From Streptomyces canus 299MFChir4.1 (GTDB lineage Bacteria > Actinomycetota > Actinomycetes > Streptomycetales > Streptomycetaceae): DNA of 64,000 bases. Under the pieces are notes generated by a model. The model saw only the letters and a program-made list of their open reading frames with translations, searched no databases and was not told where the DNA came from. Below are positions 31,874 to 40,315 of this stretch, piece after piece; the first letter of the stretch is position 1; each line of letters opens with the position of its first letter. The position numbers and the translations under genes are program-made. The stretch lies in the NCBI RefSeq assembly GCF_000383615.1, contig NZ_KB911587.1:337476-401475 (forward strand). The letters are read 5' to 3'.

Positions 31874-32578
31874 ATGCGCCGCACCGCCCGTCTCCGGGCC
31901 CTGTCCCTCGTCCTCCCCGCGCTCGGGATCACCCTGGGCGCCGCCGCGCCGAGCGCCTCCGCGGACCCGGCGGCGGAGGTCAGCCCGAGCAGTGTCCAGC
32001 CGGGCGGCACCGTCACCGTGTCCGTCTCCTGCGATCCCGGCGCCGGGACACCGCCCGCCACCGTCGAGGCCACCTCGGAGGCCTTCGAGTCGCAGACCGT
32101 ACGGCTGCAGCTGGTGCCCGGCAACGACGACCAGGTCTCCGGCCCCGCCTACAGCGGCACCGCGCGCGTCTCCGCCGACCAGGAACTCCAGGACGGCGCC
32201 GGCGGAGTCGGCCCCGACTCGGCGTGGACCGTCGACGGCACCTGCCCGACCGCGGACCGCGCAGCGGGCAAGGCATGGAGCGCCACCTTCACCGTCACCC
32301 GCGGCACCGCCGCCGCCGAAGGCAGCCACCGTCCGTGTCCCGAGCCGCGCACCGAGCCGCGCACCGAGCCGCGCACCGAGCCGGGCACCGAGCCGCGGAC
32401 CGGGTCGCGCACCGAGAGCTGCGACCCCGCCGCCGTCCAGAGGCCCGTCCGCGCCGGTCAGGGCGGCTCCTTCAGCGACTCCGTGCCCACCCTGGTCACC
32501 GGTGGACTGCTGATCGCGGCCGCCGCCGGGGGCGCCGTGTACCGGCTGCGCCGCAAGACTCCCGCGACGGACGCCTGA
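31874..32578 (+). CDS. Secreted, membrane-anchored surface protein with EPRT repeats
   Basis: The protein has 234 residues. A signal peptide (RRTARLRALSLVLPALGITL, cleaved near SASA/DPA) precedes an Ig/beta-sandwich-like domain (about 33-145; VSPSSVQPGGTVTVSVSCDP). A repeat region at about 155-180 has five tandem EPRT/EPGT units (12-base DNA repeats at 32341-32402). A C-terminal membrane helix (LVTGGLLIAAAAGGAVYRL) ends in RRKTPATDA. There is no clear LPxTG, so it is anchored by the helix. Such Streptomyces proteins are of unknown function. AGGAG precedes the ATG. Confidence 0.75.
   Translation: MRRTARLRALSLVLPALGITLGAAAPSASADPAAEVSPSSVQPGGTVTVSVSCDPGAGTPPATVEATSEAFESQTVRLQLVPGNDDQVSGPAYSGTARVSADQELQDGAGGVGPDSAWTVDGTCPTADRAAGKAWSATFTVTRGTAAAEGSHRPCPEPRTEPRTEPRTEPGTEPRTGSRTESCDPAAVQRPVRAGQGGSFSDSVPTLVTGGLLIAAAAGGAVYRLRRKTPATDA
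32338..32402 (+). repeat. Tandem 12-base repeat coding for EPRT units
   Basis: About five copies of a unit close to gagccgcgcacc, inside the surface-protein gene. Copies four and five are slightly diverged. In-frame units allow length change without frame loss. Confidence 0.8.
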
Positions 32579-32743
32579 GATCGAAACCTCGGGTCCGTGT
32601 GACAGGCGCTACCCGCACCCGCGCCCATGGGACGGCGGCGCCGTGGGTACCCGGAGCGCGAGGAGCGCGTCGGGCGAGCCAGGCGCGAGACAACGAGACG
32701 GCGGACCGGACGAGTCACCGGACAGCGCCCTACGGAGGTGACC

Positions 32744-33988
32744 ATGCGGACCGACCCGGAGGGCCACGGCCCCGTCCGCTACGGCCCTCCGCTGCCCGAC
32801 GACGGGCTGCCCGTCCTGCCCGAACTCACCGCCGTCCTCGCCGCCGCGGCCGCCCGCCCCCGCGCCGAACCGGTCGGCGGCGGCACCCCGCTCCTGGAGG
32901 CCGCCTGCGCCTACGCGGCCCGGCGCGGCCTGCCCGCCGAAACCGACCACGTGGTCGCCGCCCCCGGCGCCCCCTCCCTGCTGCTCGCCCTGACCGCCGC
33001 GCTCGGCGGCGACGTCCTGGTGCCCCGCCCCTGTGCCGCCTGGTGGGCGCCGTACGCACGCCTGCTGGGCAGACCCGTGTTCCATGTGGCGACACCGGCC
33101 GAGTGCGGGGGTGTCCCGGATCCGTACGCCCTCCTGGAGACCGTGCGCCGGGTGCGCGACGAGGGCGGTGACCCGCGGCTGCTGGTGCTGTCCGTCGCCG
33201 ACGACCCCACCGCCACCGTCGCCCCGCCCGAGGTGCTGCACGAGACCGTCGAGGCCGCCGCGGGGGAGGGCCTGCACCTGGTCAGCGACGAGACCTGGCG
33301 CGACACCGTGCACGCCCCGCACGAGACGGTCCTGCTCAGCCCCGCCGAGATGCTGCCCGCCCGGGTCACCGTCGTCACCGACCTGGCCGGCAGCCTGCTC
33401 CCGACCGGCTGGCCGGCCGCCTTCGCCCGCTTCCCGGCCAACGGCGACGGCGACGGCCTTCGCGCGCGTGTGCTGGACATCCTGACCGCCCTCGGCGCCC
33501 GCGTCGCCGCCCCCGTCGCGGCGGCCGCCGCCCACGCTCTGACCGAGCCCGAACCGGTCACCGCCCACCGTGCTGCCGTAGGACACCTTCACGCGCGCGT
33601 GGCCGCCGCCGCGCACTCCGTGGTCGTCGGGGCGGGCGCGCTCTGCCGGCCCCCGCGGGCCGGCCGTCACCTCTACGTCGACCTCGGCCCGCTGCGGCCC
33701 GCGCTCATCGCGCGGGGCGTCGGCGACGCCCAGGACCTGGAGGACTTCCTCACCGCCCGGCTCGGCATGCCGGCGCCCGGCGGTCACCGCTTCGGCGACG
33801 ACCTCGGCGCGCTGCGCGTACGGCTGTCGACCGGCCCCCTGCTCGGCGGATCCGACGACGAACGCGCGGAATGCCTCACCTCACCCGCGCCGTTGGAACT
33901 GCCACACGTGCAACGCGCGTTGACCACCCTGGAGTCGGTCTTCGACGACCTCCGCGACGACGCTCGGCGATGGGAGCCTCCTCGATGA
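32744..33988 (+). CDS. Aminotransferase-fold protein lacking every lysine (probable pseudoenzyme)
   Basis: The 414-residue protein has the layout of a class I/II PLP aminotransferase: substrate-side N-terminus, cofactor-domain strand VVAAPGAPSLLLALTAAL (about 70-87), LVLSVADDPTATVAPPEVL, the Asp/Tyr-like segment HLVSDETWRDTVHA (about 177-190), then VTVVTDLAGSLLPTGWPAAF where SxSK...G normally holds the PLP lysine. I find no Lys anywhere in the sequence, so no internal aldimine can form. It may be a binding or regulatory relative. The ATG has GGAGGTG upstream. It overlaps the MBL-hydrolase gene by ATGA, so the two are coupled. Confidence 0.75.
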   Translation: MRTDPEGHGPVRYGPPLPDDGLPVLPELTAVLAAAAARPRAEPVGGGTPLLEAACAYAARRGLPAETDHVVAAPGAPSLLLALTAALGGDVLVPRPCAAWWAPYARLLGRPVFHVATPAECGGVPDPYALLETVRRVRDEGGDPRLLVLSVADDPTATVAPPEVLHETVEAAAGEGLHLVSDETWRDTVHAPHETVLLSPAEMLPARVTVVTDLAGSLLPTGWPAAFARFPANGDGDGLRARVLDILTALGARVAAPVAAAAAHALTEPEPVTAHRAAVGHLHARVAAAAHSVVVGAGALCRPPRAGRHLYVDLGPLRPALIARGVGDAQDLEDFLTARLGMPAPGGHRFGDDLGALRVRLSTGPLLGGSDDERAECLTSPAPLELPHVQRALTTLESVFDDLRDDARRWEPPR

Positions 33989-35049
33989 CGCAGCAGTCCG
34001 AGTCGACCACCGGCACGCGAGTGGCCGACGAGCCCTCGGCCCCCTCCGCCCCCTCGTCCTTCGGGCCCGCGTCCCCGCCGCTCGCCGCCCCCCGCCCGCT
34101 GGGCGAGCGCAGAGTGTGGCCGAAGTCCTTCCACGACCGTCTGACCGCGCCGCTGCCCGGCCTGAAGGCCATGGCCCGCTTCGCCCGCGAGGGCGCCGTA
34201 CGCCCCGGGCCCGAGGGCCTCGCCGACATCCCGAAGCTGCCCTACGCGCCCGGCCCGCTGCCCGCCGTCGACGCCGACACGGTCGCCGTCTCCTGGGCGG
34301 GACACGCGAGTTGGGTGGTGCGGATCGGCGGCCTGACCGTCCTCACCGACCCGGTCTGGTCGCGCCGCATCCTCGGCACCCCGGCCCGCATCACCCCGGT
34401 CGGTATCGACTGGGAGGCCCTGCCGCGCGTCGACGCGGTCGTCATCAGCCACAACCACTACGACCACCTGGACGCCCCGACCCTGCGCCGCCTGCCGCGC
34501 GACACCCCGGTCTTCGTCCCGGCCGGCCTGGCCCGCTGGTTCCACCGCCGCCGCTTCACCGCGGTGACCGAACTCGACTGGTGGGAGGCGGCCGAACTGG
34601 ACGGTGTCCGCTTCGACTTCGTCCCCGCCCACCACTGGTCCAAGCGCTCCCTCACCGACACCTGCCGCACCCTGTGGGGCGGCTGGGTGCTCACCGCCCA
34701 GGACGGACAGCGCGTCTACTTCGCCGGCGACACGGGCTACGGCCACTGGTTCTCCCGCATCGGCCGGCGCTACCCCGGTATCGACCTCGCCCTCCTGCCC
34801 ATCGGCGCCTACGACCCCCGCTGGTGGCTCAGCGACGTCCACTGCGACCCGGAGGAGGCGGTGCGAGCCGCCCAGGACCTGGGCGCGAGGAGGATGGCCC
34901 CGATGCACTGGGCGACGTTCGTCCTGTCGGCGGAGCCGGTGCTGGAGCCGCTGACCAGGGTCAGGCAGGCGTGGGAGAAGGCGGGCCTGGCACGTGAGGA
35001 CCTGTGGGACCTGCCGATCGGGGGCTCACGAGTGCTGGAGGGCTCCTAG
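33985..35049 (+). CDS. MBL-fold hydrolase, NAPE-PLD/UlaG-like
   Basis: This 354-residue metallo-beta-lactamase-fold protein has the metal motif HNHYDHLD (about 153-160), AHHWSKRSLTDT, FAGDTGYGHWFS (about 247) and the late His in MAPMHWATF. The sequence resembles N-acylphosphatidylethanolamine phospholipase D-like hydrolases, which cleave phosphodiester bonds in lipids. The N-terminus is a Ser/Pro-rich stretch of about 35 residues. ATG 33985 has GGGAG eight bases upstream and overlaps the previous stop; ATG 33970 is an alternative. Confidence 0.85.
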   Translation: MTQQSESTTGTRVADEPSAPSAPSSFGPASPPLAAPRPLGERRVWPKSFHDRLTAPLPGLKAMARFAREGAVRPGPEGLADIPKLPYAPGPLPAVDADTVAVSWAGHASWVVRIGGLTVLTDPVWSRRILGTPARITPVGIDWEALPRVDAVVISHNHYDHLDAPTLRRLPRDTPVFVPAGLARWFHRRRFTAVTELDWWEAAELDGVRFDFVPAHHWSKRSLTDTCRTLWGGWVLTAQDGQRVYFAGDTGYGHWFSRIGRRYPGIDLALLPIGAYDPRWWLSDVHCDPEEAVRAAQDLGARRMAPMHWATFVLSAEPVLEPLTRVRQAWEKAGLAREDLWDLPIGGSRVLEGS

Positions 35050-35057
35050 GAGCGCTC

Positions 35058-35672
35058 TCAGGAGCGGACCCGCTTCCACACCGTCGGTGCCGCGCTGATC
35101 GCCACGGTCAGCGCGATCGCCGCGACCACCCCCTGCCAGGGCTCCTTGAAGAGCGACCCGCCCAGAATCCCGATCAGCTGATACGTCACGGCCCAGGCCA
35201 GACAGGCCGGCAGATTCCCCCGGATGAACCGCCGCAAGGGCCACTCGGCCATCAGACAGGCCAGCATCACCGGGATCCGGCCCGCCGGCACCAGCCGGGA
35301 CAGCACGAGGACGGCCACCCCGTGGTCGGCCAGCTTCCCCTGCGCCTGCGAGAGCCGCTCCTCCGGCGCCCGGGACCGAAGCGCCTCCAGCCACCGCGAG
35401 CCGTTCTTCGACTTCATCCCGCGCCGCCCCAGCCAGTACAGGGCGATGTCCCCGAGGAACGCGGCGGCGGAGGCCGTGACGAACACGAACAGCAGGGACA
35501 GGGGCGCCGTCTGATGGAACGCCACGACGGCCGCCGAACTCACCAGCGCCCCTGTGGGCACCACCGGTACCAGCGCCCCCAGAAACACCAGCAGGAACAA
35601 CGTCGGATACCCGATCGCCTGCCCGGCGGCCCCGGGTGTCGCCCCCGTGGTGACGGCCGCGAGCCACGTCAC
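35058..35672 (-). CDS. DedA/VTT-family membrane protein
   Basis: The 204-residue protein has about five hydrophobic segments. The family signature is seen in FLGDIALYWLGRRGMKSKNG (about 75-95) and the VLSRLVPAGRIPVMLACLMA stretch (about 125-145), where an Arg and Pro are typical. DedA proteins are undecaprenyl-phosphate or lipid flippase-like and support membrane homeostasis. GTG 35672 overlaps the MBL gene upstream (GTGA). It is convergent with the other MBL gene, with eight bases between stops. Confidence 0.85.
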   Translation of the reverse strand: MTWLAAVTTGATPGAAGQAIGYPTLFLLVFLGALVPVVPTGALVSSAAVVAFHQTAPLSLLFVFVTASAAAFLGDIALYWLGRRGMKSKNGSRWLEALRSRAPEERLSQAQGKLADHGVAVLVLSRLVPAGRIPVMLACLMAEWPLRRFIRGNLPACLAWAVTYQLIGILGGSLFKEPWQGVVAAIALTVAISAAPTVWKRVRS

Positions 35673-36442
35673 CGTGCGACCTCCAGCCGCACGCTCTCCC
35701 CGTGCTCCAGCCGGTGCACGTCCACGTCCGGCGCGCACCGGGCCGCCAGCCGCACGAACTCCGCACCCGGCGCGTGGAACTCGTGCGGCCGTACCGCGTC
35801 CATCCCGATCGGCCAGTACGTCCCGTAGTGCACCGGTACCGCACTGCGCGGCCCCAGCCGGGCCAACGCCTGGGCCGCCCGCCCCGCGTCGAGGTGGCCG
35901 TCCCCTAGGTACGGGCCCCACCCGCCGACCGGCAACAGCGCCACGTCGACCGGTCCGACCTCCTTGGCCATGTCGTCGAACAGTCCGGTGTCCCCGGCGA
36001 AGTACGTCCGCGCCGAGCCCTCGACGACGTAACCGAGCGCGGGGGAGCGGTGCGGGCCGACCGGCAGGCGCCGCCCGTCGTGCCAGGCGGGCACCGCGCG
36101 TATCAGGAGGTCGCCGACGCGCCGCTCGTCACCGGGCGCCACCTCGTCCACCCGCAGGTGGGTGAGCCGGCGCAGCCCCGGCACCTGGCGTGGTGCGCCC
36201 CGGGGCACGAGCAGGCGCGTGCCCGGCTCCAGCCGCGCCAGCGAGGGAACATGCAGATGGTCGGCGTGCAGGTGGGAGACGAGAACCACGTCCGCACGAC
36301 GGGCCTCGGACGGGGGCACCGCGCCGCGGCGCCGGCGCAGATGCGCGAGCCGGCGGGCGAACAGAGGGTCGGTGAGCACACGTACGTCCGAATCCGTGAC
36401 CGTGCAGGTGGCGTGGCCCCACCAGGTGATCTCCACCGGCAC
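35669..36442 (-). CDS. MBL-fold metallohydrolase, UlaG/YtnP-like
   Basis: The 257-residue protein starts VEITWWGHATCTV with the HLHADHLHVPS metal motif (about 56-66), AWHDGRR, FAGDTGLFDDMAKEV (about 147-161) and PVHYGTYWP, in the order of UlaG-like hydrolases. The substrate is unknown. Starting with GTG 36442, it is translationally coupled to the DedA gene, suggesting a membrane or lipid-linked job. It is a different subfamily from the neighbour at 33985. Confidence 0.86.
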   Translation of the reverse strand: MPVEITWWGHATCTVTDSDVRVLTDPLFARRLAHLRRRRGAVPPSEARRADVVLVSHLHADHLHVPSLARLEPGTRLLVPRGAPRQVPGLRRLTHLRVDEVAPGDERRVGDLLIRAVPAWHDGRRLPVGPHRSPALGYVVEGSARTYFAGDTGLFDDMAKEVGPVDVALLPVGGWGPYLGDGHLDAGRAAQALARLGPRSAVPVHYGTYWPIGMDAVRPHEFHAPGAEFVRLAARCAPDVDVHRLEHGESVRLEVAR

Positions 36443-36525
36443 CTCTTTGCCTCCTTCGCGCGACTCCCCGAAGCCTACGGGCTGGAGTAGGGTCGGCGGC
36501 GAAACCCGGAGGTGAGGGGGACACC

Positions 36526-36927
36526 ATGGGAGCGGTCCGTGTCACGGCGATCGCGAGTCTGACGCCGCTTGAGGAACTGGACGCCGATCCCTTCCTGGTG
36601 GACTCCCGCAGCCAGCACGCGATGTGCGCGCGCTGGGCCGCGGAGCGGGGGTACACCGTGCGGCGGGAACTGCTGGTGCGGGGACTGCGCGCCGACCACT
36701 GCGTGCTGTGGGACGGGGTGCGGGCGGGCCGGGACCTCTTCGTGGCCCCCAGCCGCCGGGTCCTGGAGAGCGCCCTGTCCTCCGTGGAGGAGTTCACCGC
36801 CGAGTGCGCCCGCCGCGGGGTACGGGTCGAGACCGTGGGCTTCGCGGAGCCCCTCTACGACGCCCAGATGAAGGCCAGGGTGCACCGCAGGCTGTCGATG
36901 CCGACGGCGGGCTACGACGGACGGTGA
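36526..36927 (+). CDS. Hypothetical protein (133 aa)
   Basis: No family was recognised with confidence. It is a soluble alpha/beta-looking protein with RSQHAMCARWAAERGYTVRR (about 28-47) and SALSSVEEFTAECARRGVRV (about 84-103). The first segment looks faintly like the N-terminal helix of serine recombinases (CxxWAxxxG), but no catalytic Ser-Arg pattern is present. A GGAGGTGAGG ribosome site lies before ATG 36526. Codon use is normal for the genome. It is divergent from the MBL gene and 64 bases before the holin-phosphatase gene. Confidence 0.55.
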   Translation: MGAVRVTAIASLTPLEELDADPFLVDSRSQHAMCARWAAERGYTVRRELLVRGLRADHCVLWDGVRAGRDLFVAPSRRVLESALSSVEEFTAECARRGVRVETVGFAEPLYDAQMKARVHRRLSMPTAGYDGR

Positions 36928-36991
36928 CCGTCCGACCCGTATGACACGCTGGTCCCAGCGCCCGCACCGACGACGGGCCAGGACGTGAGGT

Positions 36992-39076
36992 GTGCGGGGC
37001 GTGGGTGCGGGGCGTTGGCGACGGGTGGCCAGTCAGGTCGGGCGGAGCGTCACGGTATGGGTCGTCTCCACCCTGACGATGCTCGTGCTCGCGGGCATCC
37101 TGCCGGACTTCCGGCTCCAGTCCCCGACCGGTGACAGCGCTACCCGGATCGCGGTCACGGCGGCGTTCGGCGCCGGCGCCTTCGGTGTGCTGTCGGCCGT
37201 CGTGTGGCCGCTGCTCGTCCGGCTGTTCCTGCTCGTCCCGACCCTCGTGCTCGGGCTGCTCGTCTTCTTCCTCAACGGGGCGCTGCTGCTGCTCGCCCTG
37301 CGCCTGAACCCCGCCGAGCGCGGCGACGCCGCCCCGGAGACCGCGGTCGTGGTCGCCGCCGTGATGTCCGCCGTCGCCTCCGCCACCGGCGGTGCCCTCG
37401 CGGTGCGCGACGACGACGCCTACCGGCGCCGCCTGTACCGTCTCGCCGACCGCCGCCGCAGACGCGGCCCCGTAGGACCGGCCACCCCCGGCACGGTCTT
37501 CCTCCAGCTCGACGGTGTCGGCCACGACGTCCTGCTGGCCGCCGTCGGCAAGGGCCTGATGCCCACGATCGCCCGCTGGATCGGCCACGGCGACACCCCC
37601 GGCCGCGCCGTGCGCCCCACCCACCGGCTCACCTCCTGGCGCACCGACTGGTCCAGCCAGACCGGCGCCAGCCAGCTCGGCATCCTGCACGGCAGCAACC
37701 ACGACGTCCCCGCCTTCCGCTGGTACGAGAAAGACCGCGGCGAGGTGATGGTCTGCAACCGCCCGACCAGCGCCGTCGAACTCCAGCGCCGGGCCGTGGA
37801 GCAGGCCGGGCACGGCGGACTGCTCACCGTCGACGGCGCCAGCCGCGGCAATCTCTTCTCCGGCGGTGCCGAGGAACAGGCCCTCGTCCTGTCCATCGCC
37901 ACCCGCCGCCGCAGCCGTGAGACCCGCTCCCGGGCCGGCTACTTCGCCTACTTCTCCGACCCCGCCAACGCCGTGCGCACCGCCCTGTCCTTCTTCGCCG
38001 AGGTCGGCCGGGAGATCGGCCAGTCGACCCGGGCCCGCATCCGCAAGGAGCGCCCCAGGGTGAGCCGCGGGGGGCTGTACCCGCTCGTCCGGGCCTTCGC
38101 GACCGTCGTGGAACGCGACGTCGTGGTCGCCGCCGTCATGGGCGACATGCTCGCCGGCCGTACGGCCGTCTACGCCGACCTCGTGGCCTACGACGAGGTC
38201 GCCCACCACTCCGGGCCCACCAGCCGCGACGCCGCGAAGGTCCTTCAGCGCCTGGACCGCTCGCTCGCGCTGATCGGGAACGTCGTCGAGCACGCCCCGC
38301 GCCCGTACCGGATCGTCGTCCTCTCCGACCACGGCCAGAGCCCCGGCGAGACCTTCCGCACCCGCTACGGGCTCACCCTCGGCGACCTGGTCCGGGCGGG
38401 CTGCGGGCTGCCCGTGCCGCGCAAGGCCGAGCGCACCCACAGCGGGGCCGAGGCCCGCGCCGCCGTCCGTGCCGCGCTGCGCCGGCCGGGCAAGGCGGGG
38501 CGCGGGGAGTACCGGCCCGCCCGCGGCTCCGAGCCGATCGTGCTGGCCTCCGGCAACCTCGGACTGGTCTCCTTCCCCGACGTGCATCATCGGATGACCA
38601 AGGAGGAGCTGGACGCGCGGCACCCGGCCCTGCTGACCACCCTCGCCAACCATCCCGGCATCGGGTTCCTCCTGGTGCGCAGCGAGGAGCACGGCGGGGT
38701 GGTCCTCGGACCCTTCGGCACGGAGATCCCGCTGGATCAACTGGACGAGAATCCGGGACCGTTGGCCGACTTCGGGCCCGGCGCGGCGGATGTCGTACGG
38801 CGCACGCACTCCTTTCCGCACACCGCGGACATCATGGTCAACTCCTGGTACGACCCCGCGGTGGGGGAGGTGCTGGCCTTCGAGGAGCAGATCGGGTCGC
38901 ACGGCGGGCTGGGGGGCGCGCAGGGGAAACCCTTCCTGTTGTCGCCGCTTGCCTTGTCCGCGCCGCCTGAGGGGTTGATGGGGGCGGAGGGGGTTCATCA
39001 GGTGCTGCGGCGGTGGCTCGACGAAGCGGGGGGTCCTCAAGTGCCGTTGAAGAAGGCCGAGGGGAAGGCCGCGTAG
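36992..39076 (+). CDS. Membrane protein: 4-TMS holin-like domain fused to alkaline-phosphatase-superfamily domain
   Basis: The protein has 694 residues. The N-terminal third (about 15-145) has four hydrophobic helices of the mycobacterial 4-TMS phage-holin family (VTVWVVSTLTMLVLAGILPD, VWPLLVRLFLLVPTLVLGLL). The rest (about 165-640) is an alkaline phosphatase/phosphodiesterase-type domain with metal-site features FLQLDGVGHDVL (about 170), the nucleophile region TSWRTDWSSQTGASQLGILHG, DLVAYDEVAHHSG and VLSDHGQSPGETF. It is probably a membrane-tethered phosphodiesterase or phosphoglycerol transferase-like hydrolase, despite the holin name. GTG 36992 follows GGACGTGAGG. Confidence 0.8.
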   Translation: MRGVGAGRWRRVASQVGRSVTVWVVSTLTMLVLAGILPDFRLQSPTGDSATRIAVTAAFGAGAFGVLSAVVWPLLVRLFLLVPTLVLGLLVFFLNGALLLLALRLNPAERGDAAPETAVVVAAVMSAVASATGGALAVRDDDAYRRRLYRLADRRRRRGPVGPATPGTVFLQLDGVGHDVLLAAVGKGLMPTIARWIGHGDTPGRAVRPTHRLTSWRTDWSSQTGASQLGILHGSNHDVPAFRWYEKDRGEVMVCNRPTSAVELQRRAVEQAGHGGLLTVDGASRGNLFSGGAEEQALVLSIATRRRSRETRSRAGYFAYFSDPANAVRTALSFFAEVGREIGQSTRARIRKERPRVSRGGLYPLVRAFATVVERDVVVAAVMGDMLAGRTAVYADLVAYDEVAHHSGPTSRDAAKVLQRLDRSLALIGNVVEHAPRPYRIVVLSDHGQSPGETFRTRYGLTLGDLVRAGCGLPVPRKAERTHSGAEARAAVRAALRRPGKAGRGEYRPARGSEPIVLASGNLGLVSFPDVHHRMTKEELDARHPALLTTLANHPGIGFLLVRSEEHGGVVLGPFGTEIPLDQLDENPGPLADFGPGAADVVRRTHSFPHTADIMVNSWYDPAVGEVLAFEEQIGSHGGLGGAQGKPFLLSPLALSAPPEGLMGAEGVHQVLRRWLDEAGGPQVPLKKAEGKAA

Positions 39077-39083
39077 TTGTTGG

Positions 39084-39154
39084 CTGCGGGCCGGTGGGGG
39101 CTGGTCGCGCCCACGCGGCGGAGCCGCACATCGATACAGCCCCGCGCCCCTGGG
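39084..39154. repeat. Dispersed Streptomyces intergenic repeat, long variant
   Basis: It reads CTGCGGGCCGGTGGGGGCTG, then GTCGCGC, a short GCGGCGGAGCCGC hairpin with ATCGATACAG, and CCCCGCGCCCCT. It shares both ends with the reverse-oriented copy at 57712-57763. From memory, this element is scattered through Streptomyces intergenic regions. It starts eight bases after the stop of the holin-phosphatase gene. Confidence 0.7.
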
Positions 39155-39165
39155 TAGGTCCAGCC

Positions 39166-39197
39166 GGCCTGAGAAAATCAGCTGCGTTTCTCAGGCC
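39166..39197. terminator. 11-bp stem-loop before the MoxR gene
   Basis: GGCCTGAGAAA (39166-39176) pairs with TTTCTCAGGCC (39187-39197) around a 10-base loop. It may terminate the upstream gene or form a leader structure for the TTG-started MoxR gene. A second small inverted repeat, TTCGAG...CTCGAA, follows at about 39214-39235. Confidence 0.5.
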
Positions 39198-39253
39198 CGG
39201 CGCAGACACTGTTCGAGCGCACCCTTTCTCGAACACCCCCTGGAGCCACCGCT

Positions 39254-40315
39254 TTGCAGGCTGCCGTCACCGTGTCGCCCTCCAAGATCCCCGACCTTCT
39301 CCTCGGCCTCGCCACCGTGCGGCCCGTCTTCGTCTGGGGTGCCCCCGGCATCGGCAAGTCCTCCCTCGTCAGGGAGTTCGCCGCCTCCCTGGGACTGGAG
39401 TGCGTGAGCCTGATCGGTACGCAGCTCGCCCCCGAGGACCTGATCGGGGTGCCGCAGATCCGGGACGGGCGGTCGGTGTTCTGCCCGCCGCGGTCCATCG
39501 CCCGGGACGAGCCGTACTGTCTGTTCCTGGACGAGCTGAACGCGGCCACGCCGGATGTGCAGAAGGCGTTCTACTCGCTGATCCTGGACCGCCGTATCGG
39601 GGACTACGAACTCCCCAAGGGCTCCATCGTCATCGGTGCAGGCAACCGGGCCACCGACAACGCCCTCGCCCGGCCCATCGCCTCCGCCCTCGTCAACCGC
39701 CTCACCCACGTCCATCTGGAGGCGTCCGCGCAGGACTGGCTGGTGTGGGCCGCGGAGAACGGCATCCACCCCTGGATCCTCGACCACCTCACCGACCGGC
39801 CCGACCATCTGTGGTCCAAGCCGCCGAAGACCGAGGAGCCCTTCTCCACGCCCCGCTCCTGGCACATGCTCTCCGACGCGCTGCACTCCTTCGGCCCGGA
39901 CCTCGACGAGGAGACCCTGAAGGTGCTCGCGCACGGCACGCTGACGCCCCGGCACGCGACCGCGTTCTGCGGCTACGTCAAGATCGTGCGCAGCCGGTTC
40001 GGCATCGAGGCGATCATCAAGGGCGACGCCCGCTGGCCCAACCGGCTGGAGGACCGCGATCTGCTCTACTACCTCGCCGAGTCCTTCCGCGGCCGCCTGG
40101 TCAAGGAACTCCCGGTGAGCAAGGAGCACATGTCGGCGAACGGCCGGCAGACCGCTTACCGCGCCAAGTCGCTCCTGGTCCAACTCGCCGAGATCTCCGT
40201 CGAGGTGGCCCAGACCGTCATCGCCGCAGGCGACGACGGCAACCCCGTACTGCCCTCCTGGTTCCTCGTCGAGGCCGCCCGGGACATGCCCCGGCTGGTG
40301 GAGGCGCGGCGGTGA
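39254..40315 (+). CDS. MoxR-family AAA+ ATPase
   Basis: This 353-residue AAA+ protein starts with TTG. Walker A is GAPGIGKSS (about 29-37), Walker B LFLDELNAATPDVQKAFYSL (about 91-110), sensor 1 IVIGAGNRATDNALARPIAS (about 123-142). MoxR ATPases act as chaperones that insert metals or assemble complexes with VWA-domain partners. Its partner is next door: the metallopeptidase/VWA gene overlaps its stop (GTGA). The pair is probably one functional unit, as in many MoxR systems. GGAG sits nine bases before the TTG. Confidence 0.85.
   Translation: MQAAVTVSPSKIPDLLLGLATVRPVFVWGAPGIGKSSLVREFAASLGLECVSLIGTQLAPEDLIGVPQIRDGRSVFCPPRSIARDEPYCLFLDELNAATPDVQKAFYSLILDRRIGDYELPKGSIVIGAGNRATDNALARPIASALVNRLTHVHLEASAQDWLVWAAENGIHPWILDHLTDRPDHLWSKPPKTEEPFSTPRSWHMLSDALHSFGPDLDEETLKVLAHGTLTPRHATAFCGYVKIVRSRFGIEAIIKGDARWPNRLEDRDLLYYLAESFRGRLVKELPVSKEHMSANGRQTAYRAKSLLVQLAEISVEVAQTVIAAGDDGNPVLPSWFLVEAARDMPRLVEARR

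Noticed and set aside
32338..32402. Tandem 12-base repeats considered as a CRISPR-like array
   Set aside because: In-frame coding repeats without spacers and no cas genes.
32645..32650. GGGTACCC before the lysine-free aminotransferase-like gene
   Set aside because: No GNNT element at 14-16 bases upstream, so it is not counted as a SigB promoter.
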